From: Moniliella sp. 'wahieum'
Lineage: Eukaryota; Basidiomycota; Moniliellomycetes; Moniliellales; Moniliellaceae
Assembly (NCBI GenBank): GCA_003971905.1
Contig: RSEE01000013.1
Coordinates: 806,001 to 870,000 of the forward strand
Direction: 5' to 3'
Length of the DNA stretch: 64,000 bases
Made by a program: the position numbers and the translations under genes. Positions 1 through 10,317 of this stretch are shown one piece after another; the stretch's first letter is position 1; each line of letters starts with the position of its first letter. The notes below the pieces were generated by a model that made no database searches, had not been told where the DNA came from, and saw only the letters and a list, made by a program, of their open reading frames with translations.

Positions 1-431
1 TGCCGGTGCTGCCAAATTTGTGGGCGAGATCGACGACAGACTTATGTCGCAATACCCAATGAATGGGTGTACCCTCGCCGATGGCCCCAAGCTCGATCAT
101 GATGTTCTTGACATAGTTGGCGTCCCAGTCATCATATCCTGCCGTATAGCGGCGGCGGTACTGGTAACGCTCTTCGGCTGAAATGGATCGCACGACACCG
201 GCACACCGTACACCATCAGTAGGCATCCGATGTGGAGCGTGCCTGGATGGGATCTCCCGCCAAGTCGGAATCTGTATACAGCGCAAATGGCCGGTGCATC
301 TGATGTTGGGGTCAACCTCAGGCCCTTTCCTCGAGTATGGACAGGTAGCGAAGGAAGTCATCGACTGCTTGATGATGCTGCTGCTGCATGGGTCGGCAGC
401 GGCTCTGCTGAGGGGCCGTGATAGCGAAGAG
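1..431 (-). pseudogene. copia RNase H domain, broken, partial
   Basis: After the TGA that closes pol, the same frame continues for some 35 codons (LFAITAPQQSRC..., then VDDFLRYLSILEE) and meets a second TGA. Copia RNase H signatures then appear in other frames: TDSDLAGDP near position 265 and a C-terminal block ending PIHWVLRHKSVVDLAHKFG near position 10-65. At least two frame changes and two stops lie within about 430 bp. It is either a decayed copy or a stretch with base-call errors. The end of the domain and the 3' LTR are outside the window. Confidence 0.7.
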
Positions 432-3203
432 TCAGGCCGGCCCATTCGTTGCAGCCCACAGTCCCGATCCGATCTTCCCCTGATATGCCTTGCGCAAGGC
501 TGGGAGGGATGGGGGTTCAGGGTCGGCACGGGGCGGTATCATCCGTACGGGATGTGGGAGAGTCCGGATCCACGGGGCTTTGATGTGGTGCTTTGCCACC
601 ACTTCCTCGATGAACTTTGGTTGGCTCAGGTACAGCTCCCCACCGATCCGATCGTATTGGCATCCCAGGTGGTAGTGAAGGGGACCGTTACCACGAACAT
701 CAATGTGTGTGTTTATCTCGGCCATAAACTCCTCGTACTTTTGGTGTGACTTGCATGCGAGGAGCAGATCGTCGGTGTGGACCGCCAGGAGGATCTGCTC
801 ACCCGGTGGTGCAGCGCGCACGAACAAGCAGGGCTCGGTCAAGCTTTGCGTGAAGCCGAGCTTGTCACGCAGCAGGTTCCGGATGTATCGTGCCCAGTTT
901 GCTCCGCTCTGATGTAGCCCGTATAGACTCTTCTTGAGACGCCACACGCGACCACCCGCTTCGGGGAAGTAGGGGGGTGGGCGGATGTAGACTGCTTCTT
1001 CGAGGGGGGCGTTCAGGTACGCTGCATTGACGTCCGCCGAGAAGAGGCCAAACTTATACTTCTCGGCCAGCACGACGAGGGTCAGGATGGCAGGTGTGCG
1101 CACCGATGGTGCGAACGTCTGGCCCCAAGTCTCGGCCGATTGTTGGTGTCCGCCCGCGACAAAGCGCGCGCGGTGGCGCAGGAACCGGCCCTCGGCGTCC
1201 GTCTTTGTGGTGATGCGCCATAGTCCTATGAGGATTTGTGCACCCGGTGGTGGGTACGTAGCCTCGTAGGTGCCGTATCGCGCGAGTGTGGCCACCTCGT
1301 CGGCCATAGCCTGCTTGACCATGGCAAAGGAGGGGTGAGTCTCGAGACCCTTGAGCGTCTTGGGAGCGAGGGGTACGCCATCCTTGGTGAGCTGAACCGT
1401 GTCCGGGTGGATGGGTGCGCTGAGAGCAGTCATGGCGGCGTATTCGGGAGGTTGAACTGTGTCGGCAAACGGGGGGGCGGATGTGTCAGGTAGGGGGCGG
1501 GCGATGCCGATCTCTGGTGCGGCGCAGTGGGGCGTGGCGGCTGCAGCACGAGCATGGTAGGTCGTGTCGGTGGGGTCGTCAGCGATTGGGAGTGTGTGCA
1601 GGTCGAGGGAGGTGCGGGTGGTGCGCTGGCGGAGGGGGTAGCGGCGCGGAGGGGGGGTGGTGGTGGGAGCGGGTGTCTGGGGTGTGGCGGCGGTTCGGGG
1701 CATGGGTGCTGCCGCGGCTGGCGGAGTAGGGTTAGCGTCTTTTTCACTGTCGATTTTAATTTGAGGTGATTTGGAGATGTCGGGTGGGAAGTGGTCGGGG
1801 TGGAGATGGGGGTAGATGGCGTTGCCCCATTTGTACGGTTTCGACCAGCGGTAGGTGAAGGTACCCAGGGATGGTTGGTATGTGGCGAAGAGCCATCCCT
1901 TTGATCCGCGCTGATGGTGGTATCCTACCAGCATACCTTCCTCTGCCCGCGCGCTGAGCTTGTGCTCGCGGCGTGACTCGGGCAGATGGAGGTATGCAAC
2001 GCGGCCAAAGGGTTGCATCGGTAACGAGTATGCGTGGCCTTTGTATCGCTCAAATCGCGATTTGTTGTCTTCCCCGGATGTTTTGAGTGGCATTTGGTTT
2101 TGGGTGAAGCACGCAGCGTGGAGGCTGTGTTCCCACCAGTCCGACGTCGGAAGACCTGTACCCAAGAGCAACTGCCTTGCACGAGTCGTTATGGTTCGGA
2201 TGGCACGCTCAGCCACACCGTTGCTAGCACTCTGCCCCGGGATTGTCCGTTCTGACGTGATGCCTTGCTCGTCCAGAAAAGGTTGCAGTGCGCTTGTCAA
2301 TTCGGGGGCGTTGTCCGTGCGCAAAGTCCGCAGCAGTCTGTCCGGGCCGTAGCGTTGCTCCCGCAATATGAGGTTCCGCAGTTCCTTCGTTGCAGCGCCC
2401 TTTGTCGGGATCGCTGTGGTGAAGACGTACCGCGTGAAGTCATCAACGGCGACGAGGGCGTATCCGTGCCCCATGCCGGTTACCCGGGGGAGGTCTACTA
2501 CGTCGACGTGGAGGACCTCGAAAGGTCTTTTGGATCGGAGGCGGTCCCGGCTCGGATGGGGCGATGCTGTCGCTAGTGCCACCGCGCATGTTGGGCAATC
2601 CCACTCTGAACGACAGAGGGAGATATGCTTGGCTGTGACGCGGAGGCCTGCGGTTTCCGATCGTGTAAGCCAGGGGAGGAGGTCGATGGCTGCGTGGTTC
2701 CAGCGTTTGTGGGCTTTAGAGACGTGGTCCAGGGCCAGGGATGCTGCGAGGGAGTTTGGGGTTGAGGGTGGGTCGGCCGGTTTGATCGGTTTGGTCGCCA
2801 TGGCCCGCAGGGGTGTGGGTGGCGTTCGCGGGTTGTGTAAGATCGTGAATTGATAGTCACTGCCGGTTACTTTTCGTAGGGTGGATCCTGGGTTACCAAG
2901 CCAGATACCCTTCTGGTGTGGGGCGAAGTATGATGCGATTCCGGTGTTCGACAGGTGTGCTACACTGACGAGATTTCGGCTGAAACGGGGCATGTATAGG
3001 CTGTTGGGGAGTTTTATCTCCATTTGGTGTCCTCCTAAGCATCGGATACGGATTGTGGCCGTGCCTCGTCCTTCCGCCTTTACATGTGTCCCGTTAGCAA
3101 CCTCTATCTCGTCGTCGCAAGGGGTCATGGATGTGAAGACGGATTTGTCTTTCCAAATGGATGGGAATGCCCCACTGTCATATAATGCCCGGATGATTCG
3201 CAT
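432..3203 (-). CDS. copia Pol: protease, integrase, reverse transcriptase
   Basis: A 923-codon open frame. At the N-terminus ALYDSGA is the aspartic protease motif D-S-G-A. Near residues 150-215 lies the pre-integrase zinc domain (His pair, then CPTC). The integrase core shows the DDE triad in HVDVVDLP, RTDNAPE and NGVAERA. A Pro/Thr-rich linker (about residues 470-560) leads to the reverse transcriptase, with RARFVAGGHQQ, FSADVNAAYLNAPLEE, KKSLYGLHQSGANW and the catalytic VHTDDLL. The frame stops at a TGA just where RNase H should start (KIGSGLWAAT). No ATG of its own may be needed: the frame is continuous with gag apart from one TAG. It is likely expressed as a Gag-Pol fusion if the TAG can be bypassed. 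Confidence 0.92.
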   Translation of the reverse strand: MRIIRALYDSGAFPSIWKDKSVFTSMTPCDDEIEVANGTHVKAEGRGTATIRIRCLGGHQMEIKLPNSLYMPRFSRNLVSVAHLSNTGIASYFAPHQKGIWLGNPGSTLRKVTGSDYQFTILHNPRTPPTPLRAMATKPIKPADPPSTPNSLAASLALDHVSKAHKRWNHAAIDLLPWLTRSETAGLRVTAKHISLCRSEWDCPTCAVALATASPHPSRDRLRSKRPFEVLHVDVVDLPRVTGMGHGYALVAVDDFTRYVFTTAIPTKGAATKELRNLILREQRYGPDRLLRTLRTDNAPELTSALQPFLDEQGITSERTIPGQSASNGVAERAIRTITTRARQLLLGTGLPTSDWWEHSLHAACFTQNQMPLKTSGEDNKSRFERYKGHAYSLPMQPFGRVAYLHLPESRREHKLSARAEEGMLVGYHHQRGSKGWLFATYQPSLGTFTYRWSKPYKWGNAIYPHLHPDHFPPDISKSPQIKIDSEKDANPTPPAAAAPMPRTAATPQTPAPTTTPPPRRYPLRQRTTRTSLDLHTLPIADDPTDTTYHARAAAATPHCAAPEIGIARPLPDTSAPPFADTVQPPEYAAMTALSAPIHPDTVQLTKDGVPLAPKTLKGLETHPSFAMVKQAMADEVATLARYGTYEATYPPPGAQILIGLWRITTKTDAEGRFLRHRARFVAGGHQQSAETWGQTFAPSVRTPAILTLVVLAEKYKFGLFSADVNAAYLNAPLEEAVYIRPPPYFPEAGGRVWRLKKSLYGLHQSGANWARYIRNLLRDKLGFTQSLTEPCLFVRAAPPGEQILLAVHTDDLLLACKSHQKYEEFMAEINTHIDVRGNGPLHYHLGCQYDRIGGELYLSQPKFIEEVVAKHHIKAPWIRTLPHPVRMIPPRADPEPPSLPALRKAYQGKIGSGLWAATNGPA

Positions 3204-3218
3204 TTCGCCCCCGAGTTC

Positions 3219-4466
3219 CTAGTAGTCAGCTGTGCCCGCATCAACGTCAATCACTTCAGACTCGGGAGAGCTCGCTCTCTGAGCGACGTGAGCGTTGGCT
3301 CGGCCTGGGTTGCGCGGAGGGACAACAGGTTTATTAGACGTCGCGCTGCGCCAGGGTTGGTTGGTGCGGTCTTGCCCCTTGGTCTTTGTGTCCGCGAGGT
3401 TGTCGTCGCCGGCTTTGCCCCCGCTGGAGTTTTTTCCCCCGCTGGTGGGTCGTCCCCCGCTGTCGGGTCGAGTCCAAGGCGTTCCTCCGTTGACCGGCTT
3501 GCCTCCGTTTCTCTTCCTTTCTCCACCGGGATACGTGGCGGCTGGTATGTCCATCACGGCCTGCCGTAACTTGTCTAGACTCGAGCGCTCTTCACGCTGG
3601 CGAATGCTCATGTCGCGTAAGCCGAGTAGGATCCCAGTGCGTTCCTGCTCTTCCGTAAGTGGGATGCCCGCTCGCGTCAGGCTTGCACTGATCTCTTCCA
3701 TGTAGTCGAGGTAGTCTCGACCCGATCGGTTTCCTTGGTCGGCCGAAAAGTAGCGAATGAGTAGAGGCCCTCTGTTTGCGGTAGGCGTATATCCATACCG
3801 CTGACGCAGCATGTTCAGCGTGTCCTGGGTGCATGATATTTCGTGGTGGGTGCGGATCGTCCGGAAGAGGGTTGACGGCATGGCTTCCCTAAGAAGGTTG
3901 TGCAAGCGTCTGTCGAGGTCCTCGGTGAAGTAGCGGGAGCTGCGACCATTCTGGACGACGTCGCTTGCGTGGGGGTGGGCATCTGTTATCGCGAAGAGAA
4001 ATTCGTCTTCCCAAGCGCTGTAGGCGGACGGGTCTTTGTTCAGATCAGGCCACTTGATATTCTTGGTGGGAGACTCGCGTAGTGATCTGTAAAGGTCGTA
4101 CTCGGGTCGCGAGGCTGCGCCTGTAGGTGCCCCCAAAGTTGCGTTGGGTTGAGTTTCCATTTGGTGGATGTTTTGCACCACAAAATTCGTAGCCCGTCGA
4201 ACCCAGTTTGTCGTGATAGACGTAGGTTCGTCCTTCCATCCAAGCCACTCGGCTCTGTCGTGTATAGCTCTGTTGATCTTCTCTTTAACGACATCGATGT
4301 CGTTCGTCTTCTTGAACCACAGGTGCGCTTCGGCGCAAAGCATCATGAGTTCCTCGTTGTCGGTGCCAATCGGTGGCGGATCGCGACCGGTTGGTGTCCA
4401 GTAATCGCGCTTGTTCACCATTGTGGTGTCGCTGACCGAGAGATCGGTGTTAGCGTTGGCGCCCAT
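3219..4466 (-). CDS. copia Gag (capsid) polyprotein
   Basis: About 415 codons from the ATG at 4466. The open frame extends upstream to an ATG at 4685, but that one falls inside the putative LTR. The middle part (a region around SAYSAWEDEFLFAITDAHP and the following helices) resembles copia-type Gag. The tail is rich in Gly, Lys and Arg with repeated GGK/GGR motifs and ends in an acidic stretch. No CCHC zinc knuckle is visible, so the basic tail may bind the RNA instead. The frame ends at TAG (3221-3219), only five codons before the first Met of pol in the same frame. Confidence 0.8.
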   Translation of the reverse strand: MGANANTDLSVSDTTMVNKRDYWTPTGRDPPPIGTDNEELMMLCAEAHLWFKKTNDIDVVKEKINRAIHDRAEWLGWKDEPTSITTNWVRRATNFVVQNIHQMETQPNATLGAPTGAASRPEYDLYRSLRESPTKNIKWPDLNKDPSAYSAWEDEFLFAITDAHPHASDVVQNGRSSRYFTEDLDRRLHNLLREAMPSTLFRTIRTHHEISCTQDTLNMLRQRYGYTPTANRGPLLIRYFSADQGNRSGRDYLDYMEEISASLTRAGIPLTEEQERTGILLGLRDMSIRQREERSSLDKLRQAVMDIPAATYPGGERKRNGGKPVNGGTPWTRPDSGGRPTSGGKNSSGGKAGDDNLADTKTKGQDRTNQPWRSATSNKPVVPPRNPGRANAHVAQRASSPESEVIDVDAGTADY

Positions 4467-4545
4467 GGTTGTGGGTGTAGTTTTGGCCAGCTCAGGGATG
4501 AGCAGATAAGGATGTAACTCTGTCGGCCTCGCTACTACCACAGAA

Positions 4546-4862
4546 TGTGAGCACTGAACGTCGTATTGGACTAAGAAGCTTCTGCGACTGACTCGTCCAG
4601 AAGACTGGTGCGAGCTCGGAAGGAATGAAAGCTGACTCACGTGACTCAGGGTCCGCGCGGTCCTAGGACGGATGTCACCACACACCCCCTCTGTCTGCCC
4701 TGTTCATCATGAGCGGCAGATGGGCTGGTCGCGGGTGCGTGGGCGACTATTCCCGTTTTGATGTTGAACGTGCCCTTGCACCACCTTGAAATGAGCAGAA
4801 ACACAACATCACCGCCTCTTCGTCACTAACCCTGACCCTGCGCTCCTGCACGTAAACCAACA
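4546..4862 (-). repeat. putative 5' LTR of the copia element
   Basis: Read on the minus strand, the segment begins TGTTGG at 4862 and ends CTCACA near 4546, fitting the TG...CA ends of copia LTRs, and is about 317 bp long. A few bases downstream lies TGGTAGTAGCGAGG, a possible primer-binding site. The Gag start chosen here (4466) lies just outside, as expected. The partner LTR is beyond the window, so the boundaries are an inference from end motifs only. Confidence 0.4.
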
Positions 4863-6481
4863 GGATAGCACCGTTACTCATGGGCAGCATTCGCCAACTG
4901 GGCAGTCAGGGGGCGATCAGGTAGCCCAGCTGAGCCGTCATACAACAGTTTTTGACACCACCGTTTGTGTCCAGCAGGGCTATCCCGCCACAACCTGTCG
5001 TGAATGGCCAGCGTCTGGTCGGCAAACACAGGACTACAAAAGACGACACGTCCCGGTAACGATGCCCACGGCTTGGCGTAAAATTTGGATTCTGCCAATG
5101 GATCAGAGTGTCATCTTGCAACGTCACTGCTTTGGAGTGCAAACAAGGCTTGGCTCCGGTTCCAAAGTCATGCTTGAATGGTAATTAGACAGAGGTGCGT
5201 GCGTGTCATTTTGCCCCAAACCGGTTCTTGGCATTCTCCTTGGGCACCATCAACTGTACACGCGGCGTCTCGTTGCTCTCCCAATCGTCCTAGTCCATCG
5301 GCCGCTGCACATTGGGCTCATAGGCCTCACGCTGTCCGTGTGTTTTCTTTGGAGTAACTTGGGTGTCTCCCCTCCGGGGTTACAGGGTCGAAGGAACAAA
5401 TTGAGACTCCATAGGTACGGAACGCGACAGGGATGCAGAAACAATCAACGATAGGATAGTCCCACGCGGAGTCGCACGTTTCGATGGGAAAGAACTGCCT
5501 TCACAGCCCACCGGGAAGCCATGATAGTTGCGTTTTGTTCATGGGGGACAAACTGGGAACACCCGGGCAGGAGAATGGGAGGACACCGGGTTGAGTAGCT
5601 CGGACTCGGGTGGTGGAGCTGCCGAGTGCCAGGGTGAGCGATCCGGTGTGGGAAAGGTGAGCGACGAAATTCAATCACCATCCGTTGATAGAAAGAGAGG
5701 GGGGGGAGAGTTGGTGGAGGCGGTATAGAGAAGGCCGTAGCCCATGACATTGGGACGATCGATGTAACTAACCGATCTCTTGGGCTGAGAGGCGGCGACT
5801 CTCCAATGTCGAATGGGCATCTACGCTTCGTGGGTGTGCATGAGCGCACGAGTTACGCAGCAGTCCTACGCTCCACTTGGTTCATCCCTTTTTTCGTGCG
5901 CAAGCTGCTCCACTGCCCTAGCTCGGTGTCTTCCGGTATGGTCCCTGTGTCCAAGAGGACACCACCAACCAACCAAGCTGAGTTGATGAGGAGGGAGCTG
6001 TGGTAAAACGGCCTGGTTCCTGCAGGTACCGAGGGGGGGGGGGGCATAGGCGGTATGCCGCCTCTGTCAGTCAGGTATTGTCATTTCTGCTTGGAACATT
6101 TTCTGCCTTGCTTGAGACACGGATAAGGAGCACTTTCGAGCGCAGCGTCAACGTAACGACGAGGAGATATACATGTGCATGAGCGGAAAAAACAAACACG
6201 ATAGCGTACGCCGCCACAGCACTTCGGGTTGAAGCCATTGACGAGATGGCGTGGAAATAACGGGATGATTGGTGCTATTTACCCTACTGTGGCTATCCGG
6301 GCTTACACCGTGTGGAGGGAATCAAGGTGAATATATAACATAACAAGTCAAGACAGTAACATGATCGTGTGTGTGAAAGTACAAACAGAGATGCAGCAAG
6401 TAGGAAGCACCGAACGGAAAGTGTTGAGGAGCGAGGCATGCGGACATGGGGAATAGGGCAGAATGGGCAGAAGATTGGAGC
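4863..6481. other. intergenic, no gene recognised
   Basis: Flanks the retrotransposon on its 5' side. Short frames exist (for example 5445-5849 minus) but show no domain, biased composition or splice pattern that would support a gene. A run of G occurs near 6031-6041. The right end (about 6350-6481) would be the 3' untranslated region of the minus-strand gene that ends at 6482. Confidence 0.5.
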
Positions 6482-7424
6482 TCAGAGGAAATAGGTGTTC
6501 AACTGAATCTGGGTCAAGACAGCCACCAAAAACTGCATCACCCAGGCTCCCATCTGAGAGAAGTGGGCACCAACGCGTTGGGACAGCGGTGGATCGCCGG
6601 TACGCACCCTGGTTACTGTGATCACCGCCGTCCTGCCGTCCTGGGCAATGTTGTGATTGATGCCATGCACCCCTGGTTCCAACAACCCCGTCACATACTC
6701 CACCTTGGCAGACCATTCCCAGTTCCGGTAGGAGCCGCCGGCAAGCGAAGCATTGGCCAACAAGTCACGGCCATGGTTGTACCCGTCCTTAATAATCTTG
6801 TGTTGGTACGCCAAGTTCTTCTCTGCAGATACAGCGAGGAACCAAGCGCCCGTTTGACTTAGGGGGCCGTACTGTTTCCATGCTGCAGGCATCGTATCAG
6901 TCAGTAACACTTCCTCTGCGCGAACAATGACGGCGGTGGGACGTACCTCGGAAATGATTGCCACCCGAGACGGATTCGCGACAGGAGCCAATGGTGCGCC
7001 CAGCGTCCCAGGCATTGACTTCACGGTACTCAAACCGCTCCTCCACCATGCCGTTTCCATCACCCAGGTCGGCGCGCATGGGCGTACCCAGGTGCATGTC
7101 GAGGCACTCGAAGCTAAAGCCAATCGAGCGGACGTAATCCCGAAAGCCGGCATCGGACAACACATATGGGTCCGAGTGGCCCGATACAATCGCATTGATA
7201 GGTTCGCGCATACCGTTCTCGACGAGCAGTAGCATGCTGCCGCCTACCAGGGAGGGATCGGTGTACCCGCGCCCGGCATGCAGTCCGTTGAGGTAGGACA
7301 GCTCCGGTTCCTCGGGCACAGGGCCGTGGGGGTCGAGAGCGGCGGGCAGGGCGAGGGCACTGGGGAAAAGAAGGGCGGACCAGGCGGTTAGCCGGAGGAG
7401 GCGGGAGAGGCGGAGGGAAATCAT
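6482..7424 (-). CDS. predicted secreted protein, unknown function
   Basis: The ATG at 7424 opens a clear signal peptide: a basic start (MISLRLSRLLRL) then a hydrophobic core ending near ALALPAAL, after which the mature chain is acidic and polar. The N-terminal half continues to about 6990 (with YVLSDAGFRDYVRSIGFSFE). The C-terminal half continues in a neighbouring frame (VAIISEVRPTAVIVRAEEV..., then GAWFLAVSAEKN) to the TGA at 6482. The change of frame near 6990-7020 has no obvious GT-AG pair, so it is probably an indel. The last residues (MGAWVMQFLVAVLTQIQL) are hydrophobic and could be a membrane or GPI-attachment tail. I do not recognise the family. The gene lies downstream of ATG7 on the same strand. 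Confidence 0.6.
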
Positions 7425-8027
7425 GGTGGATGCGGGTATGCTGTGCCGTGCCCCCCGGGGGAGATGGTGGTAGGTGGGGAGATAGCCGGGTGCGGCGGCG
7501 TGCTGAGTACCACTGCGGACACAGGCTGGTTGCGGGGTTGCCGGGTTGGCCGACACAGTCGCCCCGTGCGGCTGCGGCTGAGCGCAGACGGGGAAAAGGG
7601 AGCAGCTGCTGGCAGCAGCCCAGTGTAGCCCAGACGGCCGGAACCAGGCATGGGGCCAGCCTCTGTGAGCGGCCAAGCACAGCGCTGCCGACACAGGTGG
7701 CATGCGGCCCAAGGACTGTCCCGCAGCGAGCTGCGAACAGCCAAAGTCCCGCATGGGGGCTGTCTAGCCGGCGTTTGGAGCCCACCCAGGCACTGTCGCC
7801 TCATCGCCGCGTCTCCTGTCGGGAGCGTGCCGAGACGCGGAGGACGGCGGGCTGCGGGGCACTAGGCGGCACTAACCTGCTCTAGCCTGAGCTCGCCTGC
7901 TTGACTACACCAGGCACTCGACACCAATCCCCACCCCCAGCGGCGGCTGCTGCTGCGGATCCACCCTCTGCCGCACCCTTCTTAGCACACAGGGACGGCA
8001 CAGAGGCAGACCAGAGAATACGGCATC
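7425..8027. other. GC-rich intergenic stretch between two minus-strand genes
   Basis: Upstream region of the secreted-protein gene and 3' region of ATG7. Several overlapping frames on both strands reflect GC-rich, CAG/CGG-biased sequence rather than coding. No gene is supported. The promoter of the gene starting at 7424 must lie here. Confidence 0.5.
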
Positions 8028-10317
8028 TCATCCATCGCTCCCTCGGCCCTCTCGCCATGCCACCTCAAAGTCATCCTCGTCATCTTCCAGGTCCAGGTCG
8101 TCCATAGCCTCGGCGGCGCGGTGCAGCTCATCCAGCCCCGTCAGCCGCTCGAGGTACTCCCCATCCGCACACACGTTCCACACAGTGTGTGGCCATCGTT
8201 GCGGTAAGCGTCGACCACGTGCTGGCTGCACGCCGTGCAGTGCGGATAAGCTTCCCCCGCCACCAGCATGTTGTTGAACTGGGCTAGGAACCCGCGCACC
8301 TGGTGCGGCACAAGTCCAAGGCAGCTGCCGGACTGCGTGCCGCCCCGTTGGGTGGGCGAGGCAGCGGCGCGCACGCCATCCGGATGCTGCAGCACTGACA
8401 CCACCAGTTCCACCGCACTTGCCCCGGCCACCCCGGCCAGACCGGGACGAGAAACGGTGCACATCTCGTCCAGCGTGCGGTCCGACAGCGAGTCAGGGGC
8501 GCCACCACGTCGTTACAAAAGTAGCACCCCAGTCGTTTCGGTGGCGGCGCAGAGGGTTCTGCATCCACCAGCGGGTGGGCGGTGCCTCTTCCGGCCCAGC
8601 CCCGTGACGCATCACGACAAACGTGTCGAACCCCAAAGCGGCATTGATAACAATCTTGTTCTTAGCTGCTCCCAACAGGGTGGGCAACCAGCGAGACTCG
8701 CGTGTGTCCATCAGGAGGAGGAAGAGCACGTCGTGCTCGTCAACCAACTTCTCGATCAGCGTTAGTTCCTCTGTCACGCGCTTCTTCGATCCTCGGGCAC
8801 CGGATGCGAAGGCATGGGGATCGAAACGTTGTACCCAGTTGCCGTGACGCCAGGGTAAATCTTGCGCAGCTTCGGGCCGCTGTCGGTGCCTTCCACTTGC
8901 CCCCATCGAGACAGTCTTCAAACTCGTACAGTGGCTGCCGCACGGGATTGGAGTAGGATACCCGTCCGTTATCAATCAAGGTGATGTGCTTCGCTCCCCA
9001 GCCAAGCAGCGTGCGTGCCACATAGCACCCCAATGTGCCGGCACCAAACAGGAGGAACTTGGCTTCCTCCATTTTGGTCAGGTCGATCGACGGCATCAGA
9101 CGCCAACGCATGAGTTTCAGATTCAATCCCACCGCTTGGTCTGCCAGACTGGTGGGGTTCATCAGCGGACCTAAGTCGGTCACCTTAGCCCCCAACTTGC
9201 CCGCCGCATTCCGTTCCCACCCAAACGCCTGGGGCGCCGTCGGAACGAGCGAGCTGCGTGGGATCGGTAACGGGAGGCTCCCCTCTTTTGGCAACCAGGG
9301 CGTGGGTGCCTCGCCAGAAGGAAGGAAGGCGGTCCCGATGAGACTACGGACGTCCCCCTCTGTGGTTTCAGAAGCGAGCAGGGAGTTGTCATCGAGCCAG
9401 CGAAGAACGCGGATCTGGGTCACTCCAAAGCGCACTCGCAGCAGCAACAACAGGTTGCGCAAAGGCCAACCAGGATCCGATGACGAGGGGTCATGAACCC
9501 GACGATACGCTACGCAACCAGTCAGAGTACAATCCATGCGATAAGGCGAAGAACGCAGTAGGAGAAAGGGGGGGGGGGGTGATATGCGTACCTCATCGGC
9601 AGGAATGGTGGCAAAAACTCATTGTATTCGGATACTCGAGCCAACTGGGCCGTCCCTTCCTCCTTGCGGAGGAGAAAAAGCACCCCAGCCCGGTCACTGG
9701 CTGCACCGAGGAGAAGAAGGAAGAACGGTACCCACGCCTTGAAGAAAGTCAACGCCCAGAGTGCTGGCGCTTTCCATGGGGAAGCAGTCCATTTGGGTTC
9801 AGTTGCGATCGCCGGTACAGCAAAGAGGTAGAAAAACTTGTACTTCTTGAGATCAGCGAACGCCCAGAACGAAAAACCGAGTCAAAAAGTGCTCAGGTTC
9901 GTCGCTTTCCAGCAGTCCCAATGCCATCTACATAAGGTCAGCATTACCGCAAGAGCCAATACAGGTAAGGGGGATGTCGACGTACCTCAGTGGCAAGAGC
10001 GTGGAAACGAGCGACCTTATCAGCATGGCTAAAGGCCTCAATGGTATTAAAGTTCTTGAGAGTACCCCTGACCGGAATACGCAGAGGTTCAAACGACGCG
10101 TTGGGGTCAAACGCATCGCCCTCGACAGATAGTGAAGAAGCGATGGTGACTCCAGCATCTTTGCTCTGCCGTCCACTGGTATATGACGCCGACAAGGGCA
10201 CCTCAGCATCCGATAGTTGCAGCTCGTTCACTTTCAGGGAAGCAAACTCGTGCCAAACTCAGGGGACACCTTGGAAGTAAAGGGTGCGAAGTGAATGAGC
10301 TTGGCGGAAGCGCTCAT
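8028..10317 (-). CDS. ATG7: ATG7, E1-like autophagy activating enzyme
   Basis: ATG7 activates the ubiquitin-like proteins Atg8 and Atg12 with ATP and passes them to Atg3 and Atg10. The start at 10317 gives [15 protein letters not shown], typical of the N-terminal domain, followed by FADLKKYKF and [10 protein letters not shown]. The adenylation domain shows [40 protein letters not shown] and [20 protein letters not shown]. The catalytic cysteine lies in [11 protein letters not shown], and [18 protein letters not shown] with an acidic C-terminus ([10 protein letters not shown]) follows. Introns with good splice sites include 9928-9985 and one beginning near 9590. Several single-base frame changes break the frame, for example near 10250 and 9868; each falls inside a conserved block. 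Divergent from the membrane-protein gene at 11186. Confidence 0.93.

Larger units (their letters stand above)
1..4862 (-). mobile_element. Ty1/copia LTR retrotransposon, 3' end outside the window
   Basis: The element is read on the minus strand: putative 5' LTR (4546-4862), gag (4466-3219), then pol with protease, integrase and reverse transcriptase in the copia order (3203-432), then a broken RNase H running off the window edge. The order integrase before reverse transcriptase separates copia from gypsy elements. Gag and pol lie in the same frame with a single TAG between them. The two main frames are open for about 4 kb, unlike the single-copy host genes nearby, so this is either a young insertion or a multi-copy family with a better consensus. 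The 3' LTR and one target-site duplication cannot be seen. Confidence 0.93.

Noticed and set aside
5445..5849. 134-codon minus-strand frame
   Set aside because: No motif, no family resemblance and no supporting neighbour; likely chance.
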